64,000 nt of DNA, taken from Paulownia fortunei (lineage: Eukaryota > Streptophyta > Magnoliopsida > Lamiales > Paulowniaceae). The notes under the pieces are model-generated. The model did not search any database, was not told the origin of the DNA, and worked only from the letters and a program-made list of their open reading frames with translations. Numbering within the stretch: position 1 is the first letter of the stretch; each line of letters starts with the position of its first letter. Made by a program: the position numbers and the translations under genes. The stretch lies in the NCBI GenBank assembly GCA_019321725.1, contig CM033110.1, positions 18,655,278-18,719,277 of the forward strand, in the 5' to 3' direction. Shown piece after piece: positions 50,471-62,490 of this stretch.

Positions 50471-51248
50471 TTTTACTTGATAACTGAGGCACATCCTACA
50501 ATTTAACTTTTTTTCTGGACTCAAAAACGGGGTAGAGGGAACATTCATTGTGGAACGTTATTAAAAAAAAATCAAAACATGAAAATTAATAATTTTTCAA
50601 TAAAGTAATAATAAAGTATCTGTTTTCTATCAATTTGAACCCATTTCCACCACATATGCTTTTAACATGTGGGCTGCTGCTGAGAATTTGGGGAAAATGA
50701 TTCTAACAACATATTATTAAAACATACAATGCATCCTTTATTTTTCTTGCCATCATATTATAAAACATTGACTTCATAGGTAAATTGTGCCTTCTTTTGT
50801 CTTTGACTAATACTTTAATCACAGAATATTGCGTGGCTTATGCATTTCTTCAAGGGTTGGTTTTTGCCCCGAAATTGGGGGATTTATTTAATATTATTGT
50901 AATAATTTATGTATGTCCACTGACACTATTTATACTATATTCTTAAGATATAGATATGAATGGACCGATTTTCTTGCAAAATTCTATGGGTTGCACCCAG
51001 ATACAAAATGTTTATGACTTATTATTTTAATTCATTCAAACTGAATCTAATGAAGGTGGCAACTGGATTAACTCCAAGTGGGAATTTTTGATTAATTAAA
51101 AGATACCTAACTAACAATCGTTTCGGTCGATAAATACTTAAGTTTTATTTATAACGTAAGAAGATTAAAAGTCTTAATGCATGAGCAGGTTTTCTTCTCC
51201 TGCAATGAAACAAGGTTGTTTTGGTTCCTAAATTTTGTTAGATCCTTC

Positions 51249-51250
<2 letters not shown>

Positions 51251-51280
<30 letters not shown>
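51251..51280. repeat. (GT)15 microsatellite
   Basis: Uninterrupted GT dinucleotides in intergenic sequence. Confidence 0.95.
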
Positions 51281-51283
<3 letters not shown>

Positions 51284-52258
51284 GGTAAATATATCTGTCA
51301 TACTCATAGGGGTTTTGGGATTTTAAAGATTTCTTTAAAAAAAAAAAAGTTACATTTTTCGTGTTTTCAACTATTGATGTCTTAAAATCATTTTGAGGGT
51401 GTTTGAAAGTCTAAAGCAAAATCACTTTTGATTTATCGTGATTTATTGGCATATTTGGTAACTCAATCTAAAATGTTGTTTGAACATAATAATTAGTATT
51501 TTGCAAAATAAAAAATTTAAAGTTTTTGACCGACCTCCTTTTAATAAAATCAATTTATTTTAAAATCAACTTTAATGAAAATCAATTACTACATAAAAAA
51601 ATTAATGATGCTAAAATGAATTTTCCAAAAGCTAAGCCAAAATCACCCTAGTAAATCTTGTTCTTCTTCTTCTGCGGACGAATATATTTCTCGTTTTAAT
51701 TCCACTTTTAGGAAATATTTATTCTTCTTTTTGTAGACAGAGTTTTTTGATTGATTGAATAAGATATTTCATTTGCATATTAAATCTGATATATGAAATG
51801 TGGGTTTGAAATAGTTCAAACAAACCCAATTTATTATAATTAAATTCATGCTGCTAGGCAAACCATGGTTCAATATTATTGTTTTTTTTTTTTTAAACTA
51901 TATCTTAATTGCTTTAATTATTAGAATCTTATATGGTACTGCCAAGAATCCAATTTGGTTTGCTGTTGTTGTACGTCTCTATTATTTATAGCATTAAATT
52001 ATACATTATTTTCCCATTTCTTTGTGCTCCTATTTTATGAAGTAAAAATAGTCATGGATTTCAGCTGCCTGAGATTTAGTAATGCATGTAATTCATGTGG
52101 GCTGTCCTTATGATCACTGTCCAAAATTCAAAGAACAAAAATTTAAGTCCTTTGGACAAATCATCATAATGTGATGTCAGGACCTCATATTTGTGGTGAA
52201 GAAAAAACAAAAGTATTATAAATAAATACACAAAAATTGTATTATTTGAAGTGGGATA

Positions 52259-52283
52259 ATATATATATATATATATATATATA
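52259..52283. repeat. (AT)n microsatellite
   Basis: Uninterrupted AT run of about 12 units. Similar short AT runs occur elsewhere in the window. Confidence 0.9.
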
Positions 52284-52545
52284 GATTAGTATTTTCTTTG
52301 ATAAAATCTAAAGTCCCGAACACAACTTAAAGTTTCTATTTTTCGAGGATACATTTGCATTTCAGAATTTCAGAAACCACAAGATACAAGTCAATGTAAT
52401 TAAAATCGGATTGAATTGTCCGATTCAATTGACAGATTCAACGTAACAAATAGATGTATTGACATGGTGAACCACAAAGGAAGATAAAAAACTGGCCAAC
52501 TAGTTAGTTCTTTATTTTCATTATTTCTGGTTGAAGAAAGTCCGA

Positions 52546-52929
52546 GGGTATTTAGTTAAATTTATTTAAAAAATCTTATAAGTTCATATATTTTATAAAA
52601 TATTTTTTAAATTTATAAGATGTTAAATCTTGTTTTAAAAATAAGTTATTAAAATATTTGAATAAAATAAAATTTTAGAACTTTTAAAATCTTAATAATG
52701 ACATTTTTATAATTAAAACTGTCCAAATTAAAGAAGTTTGTTAAAATAAAATTTTATTTAAAAAAAAAAATTGAGATTATATTATTTTGATTTTAGGAAC
52801 TTATAAATTCTCAACCATTTTTTTTTATCTTATAATTTTTTTTAAAAAAAAAATTATCAAACACTTTTTGATAATTTATAAATTTATAAATATTTATATT
52901 TAAAAATTTATAAACTCACTCAAATACCC
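52546..52929. mobile_element. MITE-like element, about 384 bp
   Basis: The left end GGGTATTTAGTTAAATTTAT pairs with the right end read in reverse, GGGTATTTGAGTGAGTTTAT. Inside, AATCTTATAAGTTC and its inverted relative GAATTTATAAGTTCC occur on opposite arms. There is no coding capacity. It resembles the short GGGT(G/A)TTTG-ended MITEs of plants; no target duplication is clear. Confidence 0.55.
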
Positions 52930-53855
52930 ACTTATTACCATTTTTTATTATTGTGAGATTTAAAAAAAGGGGTTAATGTTTTAGATAAATATGTAGTATC
53001 TATTGGCAAGGCAATGTTGATGCGGTGACTTTGCCACTTGATAGCACATGATTTGCTATCAAGAGCTGCACGTTTTTACACACCGTGTGTAAGTCTTGGG
53101 CATATTTCTTGTATGAACAATGTGAAAATAATATGGGATTGGGATTATTCCCGTAAATTGTGTTGTGCCTTTCAATTGTGCATGTGTGTGTGCGTGACTT
53201 GTCAACAAACAATCAATCAGACTTATAATCAAACACGAGCATGCGTGGAGGTACGAGGCTGATTGATTGTTGCGCAATCAGAAGTGAAAAAGTCGACAAA
53301 AAATTATAAAAAATAAAGGAAAAATGATTAAGTTAAATTATTGCTAGTTCCAATTAAAGGAATTGGGCTGAAGGACGAATCATTGGGAGTGGGAGGAAGG
53401 GGAAAAAGCAAGACTCCTATTTTCATTATAACAAAGTAAGCCCAGTAGTGGCCCAAGATCACTGGACCACTCTACAAATAGACTACAAAGAGAAGCTTCA
53501 CACTGTATTGGGCTCTAAACTGAATATGTTGATTGTTTTTACTTGCTCAATTAAGTGTAATGCGTTGGGGTCTAATTCCATTTAATAAGTATGTGTACGT
53601 ATTTCATTTCAAATTTAGTCACTCTAATAATTTCGATTTTAAGTTCCTTATAAATGTGAAAGATTAAAATGCCTTAATTATGAATATTTTTTACACTACT
53701 AGTAGGCTTCACAAGTTGCTGATTTTTAGTGGGAAAAAACATAGGATGAGAGTTTAATTTTCAGCGAGCCAATAACTTAGTAAATCTCATTTTTGTATGT
53801 AATTATCTTCTCAGAACTTATGCTAGACAATATACATCCCTGATGATTTGGAGAT

Positions 53856-54290
53856 AAAATCAATGTACTTGAATTCAGATTGAGGTAATATGAGATCGAG
53901 TATTTGATTTCGTAGTGATTTGAAAAGATAACACACGTTACGTTTGTTGGGGTGACCTTTAACTAAAACTCTCCAATGCTTAAATTAGTCAAGTTCTGAG
54001 GTCGAATTGAACTGGTATGCAAAGTGAACAAATGATGTAAAAGTTATCTTATGAGAACTGTACATCGAATAGTTATACTAATCGATTGTCGTAGGCCATA
54101 CAATTTAAGGTCCACAAGTTATGGTTTGGTCAATTGACACGTCCCATCGGTCAGTTCCATTAACGGCGAAAAGCTCGTTTAACCTGAACTCGCGATCGGA
54201 TTAGATTGGGTATCAGATAAAAGTATACGAATCTTTAGATATTTTTTATATTTTATCAACATTTTGGGGTATAAATATAATTCGGATATT
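53856..54290 (+). repeat. Dispersed repeat, copy 2 (partner at 45,763-46,200)
   Basis: Same orientation and order of phrases as copy 1, including the shared GTTATCTTATGAGAACTGT and CAAGTTATGGTT. It ends about 840 bp before the rbcS start codon, so it may border the promoter. Confidence 0.7.
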
Positions 54291-54809
54291 TGGTATAACA
54301 ATTCATGTCCTTGTATTTTCCATTATTAAGCAAGCCAGTTCAGGCAATGCATAGAAACATAGGAGGAGGCTGTGAGGAAGTTCTCTTGCAAGTTTCTTTC
54401 CTAGGGAACTAACTTTTTGCAAAAGGTGAAATATTTAATGAGAAAATAACTCATGCACAATCAACTAATTGACTCTTACCAACAATTTTCTTATTTTAAT
54501 TTGATATTTGATTTAATTCATCTATCAACCTTAAATATATATTTAAAAAAATATATCGTAAATTTAATATGCATTTATAATGTAAAATATGAAATTCGAC
54601 AATGCAAACCTAATCCATGGACCACCAACAAAAGACACAAGATTGTTCATTATTGTTTGAGGAGTGGTATGTAATGCCATGAAGTCTGCACAAAGGAATG
54701 GTCTCCATTTTCCTCTAGAGACTTCACAGGGATGAGGTTACTACTGCCAAACAGAATTCTTACAAAAAACTGGCCAACAAAATCAAGAAGAAATTAAATT
54801 AACCCCTCC

Positions 54810-55131
54810 CAATTTTCTGTCCTCCCATTTCATTTTTTATCAAGATAAGATTGACTAAGCTCTCACCACGTGGCACATTCATATGTGGTGCCTAATGATA
54901 AGGCTAAGCTCCAAAAAAATTTCTACCACCAAAAGGGTTGTATGGTGTTATGAACCACATAATCCAATGGCCACCAAATGTCCAAGATTATGTCCATTTC
55001 AATTTTGTCCCTTAGATGCAATATGCTTAACACTATATATAGGCAATGGGGCAGTTTGGAGAAGGCCACAAGGCCAGTGAAGAGTGTTTGAGTAGTAGCA
55101 AATTAAGAAGAGCAAAAACTTGTAGCAGCAA
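54810..55131 (+). promoter_or_regulatory. Light-responsive rbcS promoter (I-box, G-box, I-box, TATA)
   Basis: An I-box GATAAG is at 54,844-54,849, a G-box core CACGTG at 54,867-54,872 (within CCACGTGGCA), and a second I-box GATAAGGCTAAG from 54,897. This is the array known from dicot rbcS promoters, where the G-box binds bZIP/bHLH factors and the I-box binds MYB/GATA-type factors. An AAATTAACC L-box-like element is near 54,813. The TATA box CTATATATAG is at about 55,033-55,042, ~90 bases before the ATG. A CCAAT lies near 54,962. Function is inferred from the family. Confidence 0.8.
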
Positions 55132-56077
55132 ATGGCATCATCAGTGATTTCCTCAACCGCCGCCGTGGTGGCCGCCCGCGCCAGCCCTGCTCAGGCTAGC
55201 ATGGTGGCGCCCTTCACTGGCCTCAAGCCGGCTTCCGCTTTCCCCGTTACCAAAAAGTCCAATGACATTACTTCTCTTGCTAGCAACGGTGGAAGAGTGC
55301 AGTGCATGAAGGTAATAACGTTTGTATTTCAATTTGGACTGAGTAGGTTTTATAAATGTTGCACTAAATGTACATACATTATATGCATGCATATTGTGTC
55401 GAATGTCTCATTTGATAAAAATAAGAAGTATGGGTTCAACCGAACTGAACATCCGCCCCTCAAATTAGTATATTCTTAAATTTCAGTATGTAAATTTAAT
55501 GAAATTAAAAGTTTTGCTCTTTTTTCAATTAATTAATTGTTTTCTTAGACCAAGAATCCTAACTACATCCCGTGGCTAATCTTTGTATGTGAAAAAAAAA
55601 TAAAAAAAATTGGAATGCAGGTGTGGCCCACAGTTGGTTTGAAGAAGTACGAGACTCTTTCCTACCTTCCTGAACTAACCCAAGAGCAATTGGCTAAGGA
55701 AATTGACTACCTTCTCCGTTTGAAATTGATTCCTTGCATTGAATTCGAGCTTGAGGTTGTTTAACTCACATGTTACCTTAATTAAGTCTTATAATGTTAT
55801 ATTTGTACAAATCTTGTTTTACTTATGGTTGTGGGTGTTTGTATAGCACGGGTTCGTGTACCGTCAGCACCATAACTCCCCGGGATACTACGATGGTCGA
55901 TACTGGACAATGTGGAAGCTACCCATGTTTGGGTGCACAGACTCAGCCCAAGTGTTGGTGGAGCTTGAGGAGGCCAAGAAGGCATACCCCAATGGCTTCA
56001 TCAGGATCATTGGCTTCGACAACGTTCGCCAAGTGCAGTGCATCAGTTTCATTGCCTACAAGCCACCAGGCTACTAA
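55132..56077 (+). CDS. RBCS: RuBisCO small subunit precursor, chloroplastic
   Basis: Three exons (55,132-55,311; 55,621-55,755; 55,847-56,077) join in frame to 181 residues. The product is the nuclear-encoded small subunit that assembles with chloroplast RbcL into L8S8 RuBisCO for CO2 fixation. Residues 1-58 are a Ser/Ala-rich transit peptide ending GGRVQC; cleavage before Met59 gives a 123-residue mature chain starting MKVWPTVG. The signature [20 protein letters not shown] is intact, as is the end [14 protein letters not shown]. The two introns (309 and 91 bp) lie at the standard dicot rbcS positions. Odd point: Leu replaces the usual Trp at mature position 38 ([14 protein letters not shown]). 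The G-box/I-box promoter implies light control in leaves. The gene looks functional. Confidence 0.97.
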
Positions 56078-56229
56078 ATTTGTCGACTTAGACTAAACCC
56101 CTGAGGGAGTCCCCTTGTATCTTTTTTAACTTCTTTTCTCTTCTTGCAATTCTTTTTTTTTTTTTCTTTCTTTTCTCCCTTTTTCTGCATTTGGTTTTTG
56201 TTATTCAGAACAAATGTACCAAATGTTAA

Positions 56230-56235
56230 AATAAA
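56230..56235 (+). terminator. Probable poly(A) signal of rbcS
   Basis: AATAAA 153 bases after the stop codon, followed by a GT/T-rich stretch (GTTTGTTTTTGTG). The 3' UTR upstream is strongly T-rich. A standard plant arrangement. Confidence 0.55.
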
Positions 56236-56279
56236 GTTTGTTTTTGTGTAAAACATTAAGCGTGTTCTATTTATGTCGT

Positions 56280-57362
56280 GTTTGATTTGTGTATCAATGG
56301 TGTACTAAATGAATCGCACCATGTTCAATGGTGTAATTATATGCAATTTCTCTATAAAATAAACCACCATTTTGTATTTCTAAAAATCATCATCTTTTAA
56401 GGAACCACGTTACTGCTAGTATTTCCTATGCAATTCTAATATTTCCACTCCAAAATAATTCTGCTAGTGATGTTTATGTTTATCGCTCTCACGCAGTAAA
56501 TTGTTTTATATGTGGTCCATATATACATGTGTGAGAATGATAGACACACAAATCTGCTTCCTACATCAATGAATTGATTGGCCGGCAGAAGAGAAAACAA
56601 TCAAAATAATTATGCCCATAATTGGCTCTTGGCTGCAAAAGTATACACCTAAACTAACAACTAACCATTCACTCTACTCGAAATATGGTAGCAACCCCAG
56701 ATCAAACCTGAGAGACTTTAGAAAAATTAGCAATAAATCAACATAGCCCTGCAGAGTGCAAAAGTTTCAGACTTCAAGTCATTCACAGTAATGCTCATTG
56801 AACAACAATGTGGATGATACTTATGGAAATACCACAAATAAAGAAGCTTCGAGCAAAAAACAAAAAACTCATAATACAGCACCCTGATAATGATGTAAAC
56901 TTTCGTGCCTCTTGAATCATTGTAAGCAATAGCTAATGCACTCTATAATCAGTAATCAGACGGTTAACTATACCAATAAATAATCTCAAGAAAGCATAAA
57001 AAGAGTAAGATATTCAATAGCATTCTGGCCGTTTACATGAAGGGAGAACTACAACGTTTCTATATTTACAGATAAACTCTTTACAATGTACCTTCCAGAG
57101 AACAAGTAGTAAAACTCAGTTTACAATCTTTCTCACAAAATTACCTTTCACTCGACTAAAAGGGAATCAAAGGTTCCAACTTCCTGTTCTTTGGTCAGCT
57201 ACAATTCAAACTCGTCTATGTACATTATCAACAAGAATTTCCTCTAAAAAAATGTCCCTCGCAATTTTCAACCCTTTACTTCATTAGGTTGCAATTGCCT
57301 TTTCCATTTCCCCCCCTTTTCAAAGACATCAAAAGTTCTTATTTCTATACAGTTAATGAATT
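56280..57362. other. Convergent intergenic/3' UTR interval
   Basis: Lies between the 3' ends of rbcS (+) and the small conserved gene (-). No coding exon seen. The part from about 56.6 to 57.36 kb has more balanced composition and could be the long 3' UTR of the minus-strand gene, or part of an unrecognised non-coding transcript. Confidence 0.45.
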
Positions 57363-59029
57363 CTATGCCATGGCAACTGCACGGGAACTTTGGCAGTCAA
57401 AACCTTCCACTCTTACAGCTGCTTGTTTCTTCCCAAACTGTTCTCTGGCATGAGACGATCGTGGCGAAGCTGAATCTGTAGGGGATTTACAAATGAAGGT
57501 TAGCTTTTCAACCCCAAAATGTGCATCTTGTACTAAAGGATTTGGGGTTCTGCATGGAGGAGATCCAAAGAAAAACGGGGGCGATGATGATAGAGTTGCA
57601 CATCGCTCTGCTTGAAAATCCTCCTGTAAGAAAACAGAATACTAGAATATTAGGCTCAACAAAATGGGAAGAGACTGATAATTTACTCTAGTCTTCCCAG
57701 ACCTTAAAAGCCACAACAACGGGCAGGATAGCACTTGACGGAAGTGAGTCGTGTCAGTTTTAAATTTTTAACTTTTAAATAAAAACTACATCTGGAGATG
57801 TGTAGCCTGCCTGACCCTTCCCTCTTTCAGTACCACACCAAATTTCTGTATTCTATATAATTCGGTTCTGTGATTTTAAACTTAAGATATTTCACAAGAG
57901 AGTAAAATGAATTTCTAGATGAAAGCCAGACTAATTTTGTTGAAACAAGTTACTAGTATTTGAGCTGAACATAATCTTGTTGAAATAAAAAATAAGCATC
58001 TGTGCTGAAAACTGTCCGTTACCGTTCTTCCATAGTTTTGGCTTATTATTTCTGAATTATCTATTCTGAACACCAAGGCAGATCAATACTTTCTGCGATT
58101 CCTGTAGTCTTTATAGTGAGCCCAATTTATGTTGATGGAGATTTTACATGCGAATGCAACTGCAGGGACTAGCGCGATGAACATCCGACGAGTAACACAA
58201 ATAATTCCTCCTAAGTCCTAACAACCACCCCCGGAAAGGGAGGAGAAAGTCACAAAGTGGTCACCAACTTCCATGGGGAAATTCAAAGAAGATAGCATGT
58301 GATTAACAAAACGTTATAACTGAAAATTTATCAGAAGCACAAACCAGACCAACAAAAGCAAATTTCTAAACTAACCAATTTTCTACCGAATGAATTAGAA
58401 TTCATTTATCGCCAGCATTTTAAGAAGCTTTTACACAAACAGTTTGAGAACTTAACCGTTCAATCAATAATTAGCTTCTTATATTTATGAACTAAGAGTC
58501 ATATACCTATCATACAATTTTCTTTTTTAAAAAAATAATAATTAAAAAAAAAACTAAAAAAAAATTATAGGATTTTATCCATATCGCCGCAGGGATACAC
58601 ACGCCCTACACACATAAATTCCAGAATTAATCAATTAATCCGTATAGCCATAGAAAAAAAAAATCATCAAACGCGATACCATGGCACGTTCAATTATGTA
58701 CTTAAATAACATTAATTAAAATCATTAAAAAATTATGAACAAAATCTAATAATCTACCTTACGAAGGATTAGGCCAAGCAATTCAGCACCGGGTTTCGAC
58801 TCAGCTTCATTACTGTTCCATTAAAGGGAATAGATTAATAAACTAAACACATTTTCAAATTGAAAAAAGATATATACACGCCTACAAAAATTGTTAAAAA
58901 CGAAAAAAGTTACCGTATGTGAAATCTCAAGGGCACCATGGTAGGACTGTTGACATTGGATGGCCCGGCCCGACGGGGCTTGGGACAAACAACCCGACCC
59001 ATTGCCATTGGGTCTTCACAACAATCCAT
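57363..59029 (-). CDS. Small conserved plant protein of unknown function
   Basis: Three minus-strand exons, 59,029-58,914; 58,812-58,758; 57,623-57,363, join in frame to 143 residues with GT-AG borders throughout. The start MDCCEDPMAMGRVVCPKPRR, the central SSPPFFFGSPPCRTPNPLVQD and the C-terminal QAAVRVEGFDC resemble a small plant-only family I remember as uncharacterised; I know no proven role. There is no signal peptide, membrane segment or catalytic motif. It is Ser/Pro-rich with scattered Cys and basic clusters, so probably soluble and partly disordered. Exon 2 is only 55 bp and intron 2 is ~1.13 kb. It is transcribed toward rbcS. The long conserved phrases argue that the gene is real; the exact borders come from frame continuity and splice consensus. 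Confidence 0.82.
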
Positions 59030-60875
59030 CTCTCCAATTCTTCACATCTAACGTGTGATTTTCCGCACGATAAACTTTTGGTGAAATTCTAATAAGTACT
59101 ACGGCTTTTGGGAGAGAAATATGGCAAAGTGGATGATTTCTGAGGAAACAAACCAACGTACAAAGGAAATGTTTAGATATAAAGGGACAAGTTTGGAAGT
59201 AAAAACAAGTGAAGGGGCGAAATTTGGAAATAAACTTACTTGAGTCATTAGATAATTACCCATTTATTTTTTCATTTTTAATGATTTCAATTATAATTGA
59301 TAAATTCTAAAATTAGTACTTATTGTGTTGGAAAGAAAAAAACATGTGAGGAAAATTAAGCTTTGTTTGGTTTTCAAAATTACTATTTTTAATATTTTCA
59401 ATGGGTTTTATTGATTTTAATGTAAAACTAAAAATATGTTTTGATAACTGTTTTTAAATAGGAAATTTATAGGATTGAAAATGAAATTATGTTTAATTTT
59501 TTATTTTTATTGTAATTATTTTTAAAATATATGTATATAATATTAAATAATTTGTTAGTGGTGGGTTATAATTAATATTTTATGTAAGTTAAATATTTTA
59601 GTATAATAAATTTTTAATAATGGGCCATATATTAAAGATGTATTGATAATAAAATATATTAATTAGAGTTATTGGGTAATTATGGGTCATATATTTATAA
59701 TATAGATGATAATAAAAAGGATAAAATATATTAAATCCCCAAACTTCACCTATAAAAGCAAACATCCTTCTAAACTTGTAAATGCAACACTTACCCTCTT
59801 ATTCACACAAAATTGCTCACAATACAATCAATTTTATATAGTTTTAGTTTATTTTGAATATTTGGCATCCCAAATTTAATCTTAAATTCTTCTTTGATTA
59901 AAAAAATATTAAAATACATTTTTTAAAAATTAAGTAATAACTTAAGTAATTCAATTTTTAAAAAAATTAAAGTAATAAAAGAGTATAATACATACACAAA
60001 AAATATTTTTTTAATTATTTGAATTCAAAGTAAAGCATTAACTATTTAATTTAAATAAATTTTGAGCTCTTTTGGATTAAAAAGTAAATAAGTATATTTT
60101 TGTAAACTTAATTTGGATACATATAATATATATATATATATATATAATTTATGCTTTCTTATTCAAAATGGTCAAAATTAATTGAAATATATCTTTGTTC
60201 AAAATTTAAAAAATATATAAATGTATATCTAAATACTTACCTATTTCTTTTCTCCAAAGAGTTCAAATTGAATTGAATTACATGTTTAATACTTTTTTAA
60301 TATTCATTGTACTCATTTATTATTTTAAATTTTAAAATTTAAATTATTAAAGTTACTAATTATTTTTTAAAAAATATATATTAAAATATTATTTCTAATT
60401 AAAAAGAATTTAAAATTATTTTAGGATGCAAAATATTCAAAATAAACTAAAAACTAAATAAATTGATTGCATTAAGGTTAATTTTATCTAAATAATTAAT
60501 TTAGGGGGTATTACATTTGCAAGTTCAGGAATTTGTTTACAACCATAGATGAAATTCAACCATAGATGAATTCAGAGGGGTTTTATATATTTTACCATAA
60601 TAAAATATATTAATAATAGTTAGTTGATAATTGTGCATTAATGGTATAAATTGTAATAAAATTTTATTAATGAGAGTTGATAAATAGTTGTGGAATTCTA
60701 TTGTGTATGTTTGAGGGGATATGAATTGATTGAATGGGAAGATTAATTGCCATATTATAAAAATATGTTTGAAAATTATGGAAATATAGTTTGGAAGTGT
60801 TTTGAGGGGAAAATGAAAAGATAAAATGAGATATTTTTAATATAAAATAAATATAATTTATGCATTTAAAATAAG

Positions 60876-62085
60876 AGTTGATTTTACTTTTTGATGAGTA
60901 TTATTTTACCTTTTTATACTATCAATTATCATATTTTACTTTATTGTAATCTCATTATGTCTCATTTTACCCATGTACTCTCTTTGTCTCTCTTAAATAC
61001 TATGTATTTTTAAAAAAATAACCAAATTAACATTACTTATTACTTACAGTAAAATTACTTTAAAATATTCTAAATTTAATAAATTTGTATTCAAATACTA
61101 ATAAATTTTCAACTTAATTAATTAATACTTAATATTAAATTTATTTTATATTTTATTGTACTTATTTTAATGACTATTCTTTTATTAACATAATTCCTAT
61201 TAAATTTTTATATCGTAGGATTTTTTTTATTATCTAATACATTTTACTTATAAATTTACTATTCATCATAAATAAAAAAAATGTATGATATATTTCTAAA
61301 TTATATTTTGTTAAATAAGTAAAATATAAGTAATAATTTTTTTATTATTCATGTAATTATCAAAATTTTATAGAAATAATATTAAATACAAAAAAAGAAG
61401 AAGTCATTTTTAGGTTTACTTTAATGCTATTAAACAAGTTATAATTAATTAAATTATCGTAACTTGATGAATACTATGTTAAATTTAAAATAACTTAATA
61501 AATATATTTTTAAATTTAAAAATATAATCATTTTAAAAATTAATTTTATTATTATTACTTAATTATAATGGCTATGTTTGAATTTAACATAGTTTATATT
61601 AACTTATTGTAACCCTATTAATAATAAAAAATCGTGCCAATATTTTATGTATTTAATATTTTTTTTTTAAATTTATAGTCAATAGAAAATTTATAAGTAA
61701 AAGCGTATTAGATAATAAAAAATATCATACTGTATACTAATTTAAGAGAAACTATGTTATATTATAAAATATCTATTAAAATTTAAACATAATAAAATTT
61801 TAAATAAATTTAATATTAAGTATTAATTAAATAAGTTGAAAAATTATTAGAATATAAATATAAATATATTAATATCAACTTATTTTAGAGTAATTTTACT
61901 AAAAATAATAAGTAAGTACAATTTGGTTATTTGTTTTAGAGTAAAGGGGTTAAAATCACATATTAAAAGTACAAAAGAGTAAAGTGTAACAAAATGAAGT
62001 ATAATAAAGTAAAGTGAGAAAATTGAAAGTACAAGTAAATAAAATAATATTCAATAAGAGTAGAGATGAGTAAAGTAAAATTAAT
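60876..62085. mobile_element. Large foldback (near-palindromic) transposable element, about 1.2 kb
   Basis: The left arm, including AACCAAATTAACATTACTTATTA, AGTAAAATTACT-TAAAAT and TTAATTAATACTTAATATTA, returns inverted on the right arm (61,660-62,085) in mirrored order. Deeper phrases such as TATTATCTAATAC with TTTACTTATAAATTT (about 61,228-61,255) match about 61,680-61,716. The inner ACTATGTTAAATTT (about 61,472) matches AATTTAACATAGT near 61,581. So the arms run almost to the middle, leaving ~100 bp of loop. No coding capacity. Ends are approximate and no sure target duplication was found, so the class (foldback or MULE-type) is open. Confidence 0.75.
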
Positions 62086-62286
62086 CTTTTTAATAATTAA
62101 ACTGGAAAAAATCTCATAAAGTTTCTAACTTAATAATATTATTTTGTTACCAGATTTGGTTAAGTTACTATTCATTTAGGTTTTGGGATGTTCTAATTCT
62201 CATACTAATGATCGTTGAAGGATATTGGTTGAATCTCTCTGGATACTTTTAATAATGTGTTTGAGAAAATATTACTTACAATATCA

Positions 62287-62490
62287 TCTAAAAGGATTTG
62301 AGCACGATTTAAATTTCATAATAGCAAATTTATTAAACTTATTTGAATAATTTCACAATACAATAAATTTTAAATTCTTAATATTTTATTTTGAATTATT
62401 TTTTAAGTTATTGTGATTAATCTTAAATTCATATTATACGAAGTTATTTAAAATATTTCTTTCAAATCCAAATCCTTCAATCTAAATACA
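62287..62490. mobile_element. Diverged relative of the 42.4-kb MITE-like element
   Basis: Shares, in order, GGATTTG, AATTTCATAATA-CAAATTTATT, AAATTCTTAAT and CAAATCCAAATCCTTC-ATC with 42,436-42,616, but with many substitutions and small insertions. Confidence 0.5.

Larger units (their letters stand above)
45331..54700. other. Intergenic region with repeats, no gene seen
   Basis: About 9.4 kb of AT-rich DNA. It contains a dispersed-repeat pair (45.76 and 53.86 kb), a GC-rich island (47.35-47.66 kb), a 100-bp tandem duplication (49.48-49.68 kb), a possible SINE (50.3 kb), a GT microsatellite (51.25 kb), an AT microsatellite (52.26 kb) and a MITE-like element (52.55-52.93 kb). No exon structure was recognised on either strand. 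Confidence 0.6.

Noticed and set aside
51396..51655. Possible MITE ending in AGGGTG/CACCCT
   Set aside because: Only about 10 bases at the ends pair and the inside is not inverted, so chance cannot be excluded.
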